Source: Azolla caroliniana
Lineage: Eukaryota; Polypodiophyta
Assembly (NCBI GenBank): GCA_043228905.1
Contig: JBHGNT010000008.1
Location: 21,638,001-21,702,000 of the forward strand
Reading direction: 5' to 3'
DNA: 64,000 nucleotides
The notes under the pieces were generated by a model, which did no database searches, was not told where the DNA came from, and worked only from the letters and a program-made list of their open reading frames with translations. The translations under genes and the position numbers were made by a program. This document shows, one piece after another, positions 22,403-33,990 of this stretch (position 1 is the stretch's first letter; every line of letters starts with the position of its first letter).

Positions 22403-23190
22403 ATGGCCATTGTTAGTGCTCAAGAATATCAATCTGTTTTCTCGGAGTTGCAATGCTTGAAAAAGAAGCTCCTTGCTTTGTAACAAGAAAATCAACGGTT
22501 GTTGGGGGATCTTCAACAAATCTCCTTAGAAAAGTAGAAAACGCAAGAACAATGTGGGCACATTGTTAAGTGGCTTAGCATTGGCATGGTTCTCTCCGTT
22601 ATTAGAAAAGGAATCTCCATTACTAACAAATTTGAAGAGTTTATAAGTGAGTTTAAAGCCTATTTTGGAGATACAGACATCATAAGGACAACAATCAACA
22701 AAATCTGACAATTACGTGAAGGTGATCGTCCAACCTCCACATATGATGCAGATTTCTGTCTACTCGCCTCCAATATCCCCTGGGATGACCAAGCATTAAT
22801 GGAGCAATTTCGTTATGGTCTACGCAACGATGTCAAGGATTTACTCTTGACCTTCCTCAAAGAACCAAAGTCATTAACAAAAGCAATCAGTCACGCGGTG
22901 AGATGCGACAACTGCCTTTTTGAACGACATTCAGAACGTCAGTTCTAGATGCCAAGGGCAAGATTAGAGCCCACCTACGCCTCAGTAGTAGTGAAACATT
23001 TTCTGAGGGAGTCATATAATGCGTCTCCAGTGAGTACTCCAACTCTGATGGAAATTGACACTACATGTCGTCGCAAACCATTATCGGAAGAAGAAAAGTA
23101 GTGATGCTGAGCAAATCGACTATGTCTTTATTGCGGTGGACTAGGGCATATTGTAGTGAATTGTCCCCATAGGCCAAGAAGATAGGTAAA
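22403..23190 (+). pseudogene. gag: Gy-D: broken gag
   Basis: ATG 22,403 begins MAIVSAQEYQSVFSEL. Ignoring stops (22,480; 22,537; 22,706; 22,946) it gives a chromovirus Gag with the ISEFKAYFGD and TYDADFCLLASNIPWDD core. One CCHC knuckle (CLYCGGLGHIVVNC, near 23,125) and a basic tail follow. Many stops mean it is inactive. The protease frame follows. Confidence 0.75.
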
Positions 23191-23765
23191 CCAAATAGTT
23201 GCTAGTTCTAATTGTACTAAACCTGAGTCTATTTCAGTAGGAATATTTGATGGTCCTAATAGTACTAATAGCCCAAATCTATCGAACAAATTTGATGTCC
23301 TTAGTCAGTTAGAAGAAGAGTTAAACGACTAAGTCCAGCCAAAATAGGAGCCATTTGGTTGGACAGCGCCAGATTTGTGCAGCCCATTAGTGGTTCCATT
23401 TCCTCTAAGCAAGTTAGCAATGTGTTGTTAGCTCAAGTAACAGTTAGTACTAAAAGTACCTCTCCAGTACATGTCTTAGCACTCCTAGATTCCGGAGCTA
23501 ATTCTTGCTTCATGGATAGGAAGTTTGCCCAAGCTCATCAGATATCCCTAAGAAAACTCCCGTGTCCAGCATCTGTTGTAGTCATTGATGGTCGTCCCAT
23601 TGCTTCCAGAAATATCATAGAAGAGTTAGAGCCCGTTAATATTGTCCTAGATAGTGTAGCGTGTGTAGTATCATTTAATATAATTAGTATCCCAGAACAT
23701 CCCATTGTTTTGGGATTACCATGGTTCGAATTACATAACCCAGACATAAATTGGAGAACAAGATA
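23191..23765 (+). pseudogene. pol: Gy-D: aspartic protease
   Basis: An open stretch at 23,359-23,765 carries the protease active site LLDSGANSCFMD (near 23,485) and the closing strand HPIVLGLPWFELHNPDINW. The catalytic DSG is intact, but the frame is closed on both sides, so the polyprotein is not made. Confidence 0.8.
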
Positions 23766-25062
23766 AATCTGGTGTCGACAAACTGATGATCTACTCATAA
23801 GATTGCAACCATTTCGCTACATCAGTTGCGTGAGGAAGGATGCAAGGAAGAAATGTTTGTCTTCGCAATATCAATAAAACCCTCCAGCACCACTAAAGAG
23901 GCGTCCACCATTCAACTTCCAGAGAAGTATCGTCATTATGCTGATGTGTTCGATAAAGTACAAGCCAATACGCTTCCTCACCATCAATCGTATGATTACC
24001 CCATCGATTTACAACCGGGAAAAGAGCCACCATGGGGAACGATATACAATTTTTCACCAACTGGCAAAGGGTTTCATTCTACATTCGAAATCTCCAACTG
24101 GTGCACCCCTTTTCTTCGTCAAGAAAAAGGATGGATCACTTCGTCTCGTCGTAGATTACTGAGGCTTGAATAAAGTCACCAACAGGAATAGGTATGCACT
24201 TTCCCTTATCTCAAGTCTTTTAGAACGGATCAATGGTTCAAGGTTCTTCACAAAGATCAACTTACGAGGAGCATATAACCTCGTACGGATCTGACCAGGA
24301 GATGAATGGAAGACCGCGTTTCGCACCAGATATGGGCACTTTGAGTATACGGTCATGCCATTCGGCCTCACTAATGCGCCAACAGTCTTCCAACACATGG
24401 CAAATGATATATTCCGAGATCTCTTGGATGTTTGTTTGATCATCTATTTGGATGATCTACTGGTTTATTTGAAGACCCAAGAAGAACATGATTCTCATGT
24501 ACTATTAGTACTAAAATGACTTCGAGAGCATGGTCTTTATGCAAAGCTAGAAAAATGTAGTTTCGGGTGCAACCAGGTAGAATTCTTGGGCTTTGTCATT
24601 TCCTCGGAAGGCATCTCCATGGATCCAACTAAGGTCAAAACGGTGGTAGAGTGGCAGACTTCGCGTTCGTTGCGAGATGTGCAATGCTTTTTAGGCTTTG
24701 CCAAATTTTACCACAAGTTCATGCAGGATTACTCAAAGCTTGTTCTACCTCTCACACAACTTACCATGAAGGGACAATCATTCGTTTGGTCTGAAGAAGT
24801 GGGCATGGCTTTTGAGAGTCTTAAGAAGGAATTTACATTAGCTCCTTTTTTAGCTCATGCTGATCTGGAAAAACCATTCATCATTGAAGCAGACACGTCG
24901 GATTACGCCTTGGGTAGCATTCTGTCTCAACAAGGTGATGATAAAAAGCTAAATCCTGTGGCTTTCCACTCACGCAAGTTTGACGGTGCCGAAATCAACT
25001 ATGAAATTCATGATAAGGAGCTATTAGCAATAATGGACTCTTTTACGCAATGGAGGCATTTT
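23766..25062 (+). pseudogene. pol: Gy-D: reverse transcriptase and start of RNase H, split by Gy-E
   Basis: Reverse transcriptase motifs in order: [53 protein letters not shown] and the catalytic YLDDLLVY (near 24,450). RNase H starts at FIIEADTSDYALGSILSQ and runs to QWRHF at 25,062. There the Gy-E LTR begins, and the frame resumes after it as LEGSSHQVTIFSDHKNLAYF at 31,370. Stops at 24,168, 24,297 and 24,519 and a shift near 24,070 had accumulated. Confidence 0.85.
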
Positions 25063-25524
25063 TGTTACGGGCATGACCATATAATATCCCGTGGTGAGAA
25101 TTTACCGTAGTATTCTATACATGTGGATAAGTGTGAAGGTTAAACGAGAGTGTAAAGAAGGGGAGGATTACTTTTAATCCTCGCGATTGAGACAACCCAT
25201 TAGGCCAAGTGTGAACTTGCCTGGGGGCCTTGGGTATCGTTATAAATAAGAGGCCTAGCTACCCTCATTTCAGCATCTTTTGACTACGTCGAGACTCTGT
25301 TTCGTGGTTGTTCATCTCTTGTAGCGAGCGCGCTAGCACCAGGTACGACTCGACGCCACGACGGTGGTATGGGACGCCGATCGAGGCTCGAGTCCGTCTC
25401 GATCCCTTCGCTCGGGGGTGGTTGGGTGGATCGACACCCTTCTTTCTATCTCTCCTTTCTATCTATCTATCCATCATTCTTTTCTCCTTATCATATGCTT
25501 ACATTAGGTCATATATCTGTAATA
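25063..25524 (+). repeat. Gy-E 5' LTR
   Basis: It begins TGTTACGGGCATGACC and ends TAATA rather than CA. A TATAAATAAG box lies at 25,242. The 3' copy (30,922-31,364, 443 bp) is shorter, mainly through loss of a GTTGTTCATCTC word. The flanks show ATTTT at 25,058-25,062 and again at 31,365-31,369, a 5-bp target-site duplication. Confidence 0.9.
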
Positions 25525-25526
25525 GT

Positions 25527-25538
25527 TGGTTTCAGAGC
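25527..25538 (+). other. Gy-E primer-binding site (initiator Met tRNA type)
   Basis: TGGTTTCAGAGC differs from the consensus TGGTATCAGAGC at one base and begins two bases after the LTR. Confidence 0.75.
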
Positions 25539-27222
25539 TCATGTTCGAATGTTTCTTTTGTTGTCTTTTGTCTTCTTGATTGATGGTGATCGATCAATGT
25601 GCAGTCGGCCTTGATCCAGACAGCGATCAACAAAGGAACTTCGGTAATCTTTCTTGTTTTTTTTTCTATTTTTTCTTCTCCCTTCTAATCATGTATATGG
25701 TCATATGTAAAAAAAAATCATTAATTCAATGATGTTGTAGAGGTAATTAATTGGTTATATAAAACGTTTAAATATGTGCACGAGGTCAATACCTCATTTG
25801 ACATATATTTTCACTAATATGTGATTAGTGTCGTATGCTTACGAGGTTAATTCCTCAATTACATATTACGTTCACGAACATATGTTACGTTTGCGTATGA
25901 GGTCATTACCTTGATTTGTATGTAAATGATATGTGTTTGGTGTCATATGCATATGAGGTCAATACCTCAATTGCGTATTACGATTAACCCTTATTTTTAG
26001 ATGTTTCGTGTGCGTAGAGGGTATATGCCTCGATTACGTATCTCGATTACATCATTTTTGGCTATTTTATATTAAGATTTCTTTTATATATGCATATGTG
26101 GTCACGTGTATATGTATTTGATCGTATATATGTGATAATATACATATGTTTATATAAGTTATTACGTTATTTCAATATCGAATGTTTTCGTTTTCGGGGA
26201 AAAGACCTTGGTGGCCGTCCTCACATTTTTGTGAGAATGGCGTTGTCACCATCCCTTTTTCAACAAATCTTTATTGTTGACATCCCCGTTGGTGACTTCG
26301 ATTTCGTTACGTAATGAAACAATCTTACCACAATGGTGTTGAGAACGTAGGGTTTGACCCACTTGATGTGAGGTCGCTCTTATGACACACATATCCAACA
26401 TCCCTCCCTCATTACATGGATACGATGCCACCATGAGATCATTCTTACGAAAGACATTCGTAATGACGTAACCATGTGATGGGCCACGTGGACCTACTAC
26501 GAAAAGAGGGCTCATTTGGCTTGGCCATTAGGTTGCACTTTAGCATATGCCATCGTAATTATGAGACTTGAGGTTAGGTAACGTACCAACAAAATTTGTG
26601 GTAAACAAGGGGGAAATAAGAACTCTTGACATATATGTTTCTTTTAAAAAAACATATATTGGCAAATGCCTCGCATATCTCTTATACGCATTAAATATTA
26701 AACAATCAAGAAGAGCAACCTACTTGGTTGGCTCAAGTGTTTAATGCATTTGTTCTCGAGGTCTCAAGTTCAAATATGACCAAGACTATACAACATCGTT
26801 GATACACAAGACTATAACACATGTTTAGACTTGAGGTCTAAGTGCACTTCAGGGTCCTCGTAATAGGACTTAAAGAGCCGAAACCACATATGTGGGCACC
26901 GAAACATAGTTTATTGTTAACATTTTTTTCGTGTATAAACTATTCATGATGCGAGCATACATGGTTGAGCCTCGGGGAGCCACCATGAAACATCGACATA
27001 GAGATCAAGGAAAGACATTGATTTGTCACCCCCATGGTTTTTAAAACACCTTTGTGTTACCATAGTAACATGATCTTCAACCTCATCTCATACGTCTAGA
27101 GGGGTATTGACGTGAGATCATGATATCAATTAATGTTTGCCCATGATATGTTTACACCACGACATGATGTTATGACTATTTGTCTAACCTTATCCTATTT
27201 CTTTGCCAGAAATAACCATTCA
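25539..27222 (+). other. Gy-E leader, about 1.7 kb, with hairpin repeats
   Basis: A long noncoding leader separates the primer site from gag. Five short inverted repeats of the type GAGGT-N4-ACCTC lie at 25,782, 25,843, 25,899, 25,955 and 26,017, embedded in a degenerate unit of about 56-62 bp that also carries CATATG and TACGTAT-like words. The rest is AT-rich and without supported genes. Confidence 0.6.
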
Positions 27223-27960
27223 ATGGCTCAAAATAACGACCCGATGTCATTCGCTCAAGCGGAAGGAACTCAAGGGAATCCTCCTGGACAAATGTCCATT
27301 GAGATATATTTTTCACAAATAAGCCAATACCTTAGTTTCACCGCTCAACAGATGACCGAACTTCAGCAATCTCAAAGTGCTCTTGAGGCACGTGTCATTA
27401 GTTTACAACGTGAGAGTAATAGACCTGATGAGTGACAATGTCGTTAAGCCATTTACGGGAGAAAAAAAGGAAAGAACCGAACAAGCAATTTGCATGTGGT
27501 TGGGCCGATGGGAGTCTCATTTTGAGGTCTATCCCACGCCAAATAGTATGAAGATTGCATATGTCGGCCGAGAACTAGGGGGTAAGGCCGCCGCCGGGTG
27601 GCGTGGGCTCCGTACTTTGGGGAAATTGCCCATACTTGGACAAATTTTGTCACAGTTTTCAAGGGCCAATTTCTGCAACTTCCCTCTCAAACCGAGGCGG
27701 CACAGGCTTTAATGAACCTCTCTAGTAGGAAGTTTTCCTTGCTAGAAGACTATGTCCACCATGCTAGAACCCAAATCCAAAAATCGGGTCTAGAAGGGGA
27801 CAATTGGTTAATAGTTTCTTTTGTCAATGGCATCCCCAATTTGGACTATCACTGGATAGTGCACGATAAGGATCCAAAATCCTTCGAAGGCCGTTGAAAT
27901 AGTTCTTCGCAATCAACGCACTTCGAAGAAGGACCATAACAAACCCAACGAAGTGCCCGA
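27223..27960 (+). pseudogene. gag: Gy-E: broken gag
   Basis: ATG 27,223 begins MAQNNDPMSFAQAEG and a short helical N-terminus with Gln-rich heptads. After a stop at 27,433 the Gag core is readable in shifted frames (RWESHFEVYPTPNSMKIAYV, TWTNFVTVFKGQFLQL, SLLEDYVHHARTQIQKSGLE). A stop at 27,895 closes it. This is a typical chromovirus-type Gag ahead of a zinc knuckle. Confidence 0.75.
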
Positions 27961-28890
27961 GACTAAGCAGTCGCAATTCACTAGGAAACGCAAGACACCC
28001 AACAAATTCATGGATCGTGATTGTAGGCGACAACATCCTTTTTGCATATTTTGCAAAAAGAAGGGTCATACAAAAGAGCAATGTCGAAAGCTCCAACGTA
28101 AAGAGCACAACAGCAAAGCTAAAGTTGTAGACCATAAAGGTCAGATTCCTAATGTTCTTCGGGTCTATACACATCATTTAAGTAATTGTCAATGTTCTTT
28201 CCCTCACTATGTATTGGGTCCCAATGATTTACTACGTGCAAACGGGTATATCAATGGATCTCCCATACAATTTTTGTTTGATTGGGGAAGCTCACACAAC
28301 TTTGTGAATGATCGTTTGGTTCAAATATGGGGAATCCAACCCACCGTAAGTGATCACACTTATACAGTGCACTTGGCTGATGGAAGAGAACAATACATCA
28401 ACGGGGCGATTCATTCATTACGAATTTCTATTGATACTTATATAGAGGAAGTAAACTTCCATGTAATGAATCTTTGTACCATTGATGTAATATTGGGTTA
28501 TCCCTGGTTCTATAATAAAAACTCTTCTTTATCTATTGATTGGGTTCATCATTCAATAACTTTTGCAGTGAACGATTGTACTCATTTTATTCAATATGTA
28601 AAAAAACAATCCCTCTCGATTGTTTCCTCTCCATCAATATACAAGTTGTCTTGTTCTACTCTATTTTATTGTGTACTTGATTTGGACATTCACGTTTACA
28701 ATATCGATAATGTCTCGGTTCAATTAACATATTTTGAACAACAACAACTTGATGAAATCTTAAATTGTTTTCGTGATGTTTTTCCCAGTGAACTACCATA
28801 TGGGTTACCTCCTAAACGTAATATAGACCATCGTATAGATATTGTACCTGGCATTACACCAATAAGTATACCTCCTTATCGCTTAAGTTG
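27961..28890 (+). pseudogene. pol: Gy-E: zinc knuckle and aspartic protease
   Basis: A CCHC knuckle, CIFCKKKGHTKEQC (near 28,047), is followed by the protease region FLFDWGSSHNFVNDRLV (near 28,270). The active-site triplet reads Asp-Trp-Gly where the family has Asp-Ser/Thr-Gly, so this enzyme should be inactive. The closing strand is DVILGYPWFYNKN. The link to reverse transcriptase (FRDVFPSELPYGLPPKRNIDH) ends at a TGA at 28,889. Confidence 0.8.
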
Positions 28891-30156
28891 ATCCGAAGAG
28901 GATGGGGTATCTAAGCAGCTCAAGAACTATTTACGAATGGGTTATATACGTTATAGTAAATCTCCATGGGATACACCAGTTCTCTTGGTTAAAAAGAAAG
29001 AGGGCACATGGTGTATGTGTATTAATTACCGACGCTTGAATAAAGTGACGATCAAGAATTCATATCCATTGCCTTGGGCTGACGATCTAATTGACCGTCT
29101 CCAGGGAGCTCAGTATTTTACCATCAAATTCGTATAAGTGAGGACGATGTTCCTAAAATGACATTTCGTATGCGCTATGGCCATTATGAGTTTTTGGTTA
29201 TGCCTTTTGGTTTGACCAATGCTTTGGCTACATTTCAACAACTTGGAAAATTTGTCGTTATTTTCTTGGATGATATTTTAGTTTATAGCCATACATTACA
29301 AGAACATGTTAAACATGTCCGCTTTATTTTACAAACATTGTGTGACAAACAGTTTTATGCGAAGATCTCAAAATGTGAGTTCTTCAATAAATCAATTACT
29401 TATCTTGGACATCTCATAACTGAACGAGGAGTTGAAATTGATCCTTCTCACATCGAGAAAATCAAGCTTTGGCCCACTCTTCGGAATATTCGAGAAGTTC
29501 GATCATTCCTTGGTTTTGTCGGGTTTTTGTGAAAATCCCGTCGTAATTACTCTCAATTGACGATACCCTTTACTGATCTTCTAAAAGGTCAAACGCGTAA
29601 GTCTACAAAACCTATTGTCTGGAATGTTACACTAGACCTCGCCTTTAAGGAACTCAAGGACCTGGTATGCAAGGCTCCTTCACTTCTTTTACCCGATCCT
29701 TCAAAACCTTTTGAGGTTGAAACCGATGCAAGCGATTATGTTATAGGTGTTGTCTTATATCAAGATGGTAAACCAATAGTATTCAAGAGTAAGAAACTTG
29801 ATTCTGCTCAATGTCAGTATACCGTCCAAGAAAAGGAATTATTTCTAGTTATACATGCACTCAAAACATGGCACCATTATCTTTATGGAAATCTCTTTGT
29901 GGTAACTATGGACCACGAATCCTTGAAATCTTTTTGTTACCAACAATACCTGAAAGGTCGTAAGTCACGATGGGCTGATCTCATCGAGGACTTTGATTTT
30001 ACCATACGATATCGTAAAGGTTCCATGAACACTGTGGTTGATGCACTAAGTCGCATCCGTGAAGTTAACATGCTTAGCTTCACTAAAATAACATCAGAAC
30101 TTTATGATCACCTTCGAGGAAAGTATCCTGGTGATAGTTATTTTGCGAAATATTGA
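28891..30156 (+). pseudogene. pol: Gy-E: reverse transcriptase and RNase H
   Basis: Motifs run in order: [38 protein letters not shown] and the catalytic FLDDILVYSH (near 29,268). RNase H follows with VETDASDYVIGVVLYQDGKP, YTVQEKELFLVIHALKTWHH and VDALSRI. Breaks are a shift or stop near 29,137 and TGA codons at 29,530 and 30,154. About 30 residues between the template strand and the YLDD-like box are missing near 29,235. Confidence 0.85.
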
Positions 30157-30921
30157 GCAAGAGTTGAGTCTAGAACAGACACAACTACATCCTTGAAGGA
30201 ATACTTCCACATTGCTAACGGTCTGCTCTACCGTAATAGGAAGGTTTGTGTTCTAGATTTTCCTAAGGTCAAAAAGAGAATTCTTTTTTAATGCCATGAT
30301 CCACCCTCAGCAAGGCACCCTGGAATACATCGTACACTCTTTCTCATCGTACCCTCAGCAAGGCCTAAGATGCGTCCTGACATACATAGCTATGTGACTA
30401 AATGTCACCAATGTCAGGTTAACAAAGCCAAGGGACTTTTACATCCCTTGGACATTCCCAATAATAAGTGGGAAAGTATATCCACGGATTTTATTGTTTG
30501 CCTTCCTCACACCCAAAAAAGTCATGATGCCATCTGGGTTGTGGTTGATAGACTAACTAAAATGGCCAGATTTATTGCTACGAAAACCATGATAACAACT
30601 CCGGAATTGGCTTCCCGATGTAGTTGAAATTCATCCAGTTTTTCATGTGAGTCCTCTAAAAGAACTTCTAGGTTCTGGCGACAATACAGTTACAACTGAA
30701 ACTCTGGTTTCTTCTGAAGAATTATCTTCTAAACCACATGTACTAGAAAGAATTCTCAATGTTAAAACAAAAAAATTACGTACTAAAGAAATCCGAGAAT
30801 TTAAAATAAAATGGATGGATAAATCAATAAAAGATGCCACATGGGAACACAAAAATTCTCTCAGAACTAACTTCCCTAACTTTCCATTGCAAGAGTGCAA
30901 TGTTTTAAAGAAGGGGGAGTA
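30157..30921 (+). pseudogene. pol: Gy-E: integrase with core deletion, and chromodomain-like tail
   Basis: The zinc region (CHQCQVNKAKGLLHPL) and the first catalytic Asp (STDFIVCLPHTQ) are present, and the sequence continues to MARFIATKTMITTPELA. Near 30,612 it jumps to VVEIHPVFHVSPLKELLG, which belongs after integrase. The second Asp and the Glu are therefore lost. A chromodomain-like segment follows (VLERILNVKTKKLRTKEIRE, then WMDKSIKDATWEHKNSL). Chromodomains direct chromovirus integration to marked chromatin. A polypurine tract (AAGAAGGGGGAGTA) ends at 30,921. Confidence 0.8.
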
Positions 30922-31364
30922 TGTTGCGGGCATGACCATATAATATCTTGTGGTGAGAATTTACCGTAGTATTCTATACACGTGGATAAGTGTGCGGGTT
31001 AAACGAGAGTGTAAAGAAGGGGAGGATTACTTTTAATCCTCAGGATTGAGACAACCCATTAGGCCAAGTGTGAACTTGCCTGGGGACCTTGCGTATCGCT
31101 ATAAATAAGAGACCTAGCTATCCTCAGTTCAACATCTTTTGACTACGTCGAGACTCTGTTTTGTAGCGAGCGCGCCAGCACTAGGTACAACTCGACGCCA
31201 CGACGTTGGTATGGGACGTCAATCGAGGCTCGATTCCGTCTCGATCCCTTAGTTCGGGGGTGGTCGGGTGGATCGGCACCCTTCTTTCTCCCTCTCCTTT
31301 CTATCTATCTATCTATCATTCTTTTCTCCTTATCATACGCTTACATTAGGTCATATCTCTAATA
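30922..31364 (+). repeat. Gy-E 3' LTR
   Basis: It begins TGTTGCGGGCATGACC directly after the polypurine tract and ends TAATA before the ATTTT duplication. It matches the 5' copy with scattered substitutions and one small deletion. Confidence 0.9.
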
Positions 31365-32487
31365 ATTTTCTAGAGGGGTCTTCTCATCAAGTCACAATAT
31401 TCAGTGATCACAAAAACCTTGCCTACTTTCAAAATGCTCGTGTGTTAAATCGACCTCAAGCTCACTCGTTTCGACTTCAAAATCACATATCGTCCGGGAA
31501 AGCAACAAGGGAAGGCAGATGCATTATCACGGCACTCGTATCTAGCACTACATCCCAACGAGCCGTCTTTCGATAACCAAAAGCAAGTAATCCTGGGACC
31601 AGCACAACTGCAAGCAACGCAGGTCTTCGATATGCCCTTAGATTCCCACGTTATCAATACCATACGTGAGGACTTGAAGACAGATGCTTTCGCCCAAGCC
31701 ATTCTAGCACAAATTGATCTCTCTCTAGCATCTTGTTCACAGTCGCAACAACCAGGTACAAACTATCGACAATTCGAATATCATGATGGATTACTATTCT
31801 TTAAGAAACTCTTGTCGCCTTCAAGTAGTCCAAAACTGTCATGACACATATACAGCTAGGCATTTTGGTAGTACTAAAACATTAGATTTAGTACAACAAT
31901 CATTCTGGTGGCCCCATATGTGACAATTTGTCGAAGATTTTGTTCGGACTTGTAATACATGTTGCAAAGCAAAAATTCCAAGCCATCATCCATATGGTTT
32001 ATTAGAACCATTACCAATTCCAAGGAAGCCATGGCAATCCATTGCCCTAGATTTCATCACAGATCTTCCAGTCTCTAAGGGATTCGATGCGATCTTAACA
32101 GTAGTAGATCGATATACGAAGATGGCCCATTTCCTGGCATGTACTAAGGAAATCTCCAATGAAGAAACCGATGAAATTGTCATGCGTGAAGTATGTCGGC
32201 ATCATGGCCTTCCTGATAGTATCATCAGCGACCGTGGACCCCAGTTCGTCTCGAAGTTTTGGAAGCACCTCTTTAAAATGCTTAAGGTCACTTGGAACCT
32301 CTCCTCCAACTACCACTCGCAAACAGACGGCCAAGCAGAACAAACAATCAAACACGGGAGTAGTATCTTCGGTGTTTTCTAAGCTATCATCAAGATGACT
32401 GGGCGGATATTCTCCACTTCACCGAATTTGCGTATAATAACTCTGTCCACTCATCGACAAAGGTTACACCATTTTATGCTTATATGG
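31365..32487 (+). pseudogene. pol: Gy-D: end of RNase H and integrase core, split by S
   Basis: It resumes the Gy-D frame after Gy-E: VTIFSDHKNLAYF, then (with shifts) the integrase zinc region (RTCNTCCKAKIPSHHPYG). The catalytic residues are Asp in IALDFITDLP (near 32,045), Asp in IISDRGPQFV (near 32,225) and Glu in GQAEQTIK (near 32,335). The frame reaches TPFYAYMG at 32,487, where the solo LTR S begins. It continues after S and X1 as SHPRWCVFETPELP at 62,654. Stops at 31,919 and 32,380 and frame changes show age. Confidence 0.85.
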
Positions 32488-32904
32488 TGTCGTGAAGATT
32501 TTGGGCCATAGTGAGAAACCGGGGAATATCAAAAGAATCAGCGAAGTGCACCATGTGCACTTACCCTTGTAAAAACGTGTGAATAATAGGAGTTAAGTCA
32601 GAACAGAGAATCCCATGTAAGTCGGGATTTATCCCACATTGTTACACATCCCTCTCCTTGTTCTATAAAATGAGGGGAGCACCCTTTGTGAAGGGGTTGC
32701 CCATTTTGTGTTAGAGGGTATACCGTTAGATTAAGGTTAGCGGTTTTAACTTGGAGGTTTTCTTCTTCTTCTTCCTCGTCGTGAGGGTTGAGAGTTCGTG
32801 TTTGTTTAGGGTTTTGCTTCTGCTCGGTCTCCTGTGCAAGATCCCGCTCGACGCGACAAGCCCGTGAGCTCCCCGATCGGCGGCTTGGCAACAGACTGCT
32901 GCTA
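32488..32904 (+). repeat. solo LTR S, left part
   Basis: It begins TGTCGTGAAGATTTTGGGCC, close to the first bases of the Gy-A LTR read in its own direction (TGTCGTGAAGATTCTGGGCC). A TATAAAATGAGG box lies near 32,665. X1 interrupts it at 32,905 and it resumes at 62,346. Flanking bases are ATGG (32,484-32,487) and ACGG (62,648-62,651), a 4-bp duplication with one C/T difference. No internal retrotransposon sequence is attached, so this is a solo LTR of about 719 bp, formed before X1 arrived. Confidence 0.8.
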
Positions 32905-33030
32905 ACATGTTCGCGTTCACAAGTGGAAGGATTGCGTATTCCACTTGTAGAATCTTCTTGAAACTATCTAGATATACCCTCTCTACAAAAATTGGATGCA
33001 CTAGTATCACATGTTCCACAACTTGATTAG
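32905..33030 (+). repeat. X1 left terminal region
   Basis: An imperfect terminal inverted repeat with GTTCACAAGTGGAAGGATTG. The subterminal word GATGC-ACTA-GTATC lies at about 32,995-33,008, with only the second half-site intact. Confidence 0.75.
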
Positions 33031-33990
33031 AATTTGCAAATATAAAAATACATGATAGGTCTACGAGTGGAGATCATTAGAAATCATGCAAGTTTGGACG
33101 TGCTGATAAGTTAATGTAGGCATAATAAAGTTCAACAATGGCTCAATACGTCACTAATGTGCGACATGGGAAACACTAAGTTAAAGACTTATATTAATTT
33201 GGTAAGTTTTACAAAAATATGAGGTGTACTTGTATCCATACTAATAAAATGAGTTATAATTTATACTTTGACCCATACGTGCATGTATATAATAGTGGAC
33301 AATGTAGGATAGTGCACTTTAGGATATTGTGATTGGAATAACTAACTTATTAAAGTATTCAATACTTGTATTTAAAGTTGATCTAATCTATTCCTCAGTT
33401 TGTTCGTATGGGATCAAACCATATGTATATAATTATGGACAATGTAAGACAGTGAACTATAGGATAATGTGGTGGAAATAACAAACCTATTAAGGCTTTC
33501 ATACTTGTATTAAAAATTGATCTACTCTATTGCTTAGGTGATTCACACAGGATCAAACTCTGAATGATAACACTAGTGGAACTACAAGCGTATAAAAACA
33601 TGCGGATAACGCTAGTGGAACCATTATCAACACACTACACAATCTAAGCAGCAATGGAATAGAAACATAATAGTTTTAACAATAGAAGACAAAGATCCAT
33701 AATAACAACATGGACATTCATGGCAACAATTCTACGACTATGTTATGTTAAGGTAAACTTGGACCAAAATCAGCCTCAATTTAAACTAATTCATGTTACT
33801 CCATAAATTTGGTAGTCAGCTATGCACGCAGTGAAACCAATGTCATAAGTCTACTAACCAAGTATAAAAAAATAAAATTGAAACATATAGAAGATTATAA
33901 AGAATAGAATCCACCAAGTAAAACCCAAAATTTGTATTAATAATGCGAAATCCCAACATATCGTCAAAGTCATTTTGTTCATAGAGTCTA
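33031..33990. other. X1 left noncoding region with a two-copy tandem repeat
   Basis: AT-rich DNA between the left end and the 3' end of the methyltransferase gene. A unit of about 137 bp occurs twice (33,281-33,417 and 33,418-33,555), recognisable by TGTATATAAT, TGGACAATGTA, ACTTGTATT and GTTGATCTA words. No gene is supported. Confidence 0.6.
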
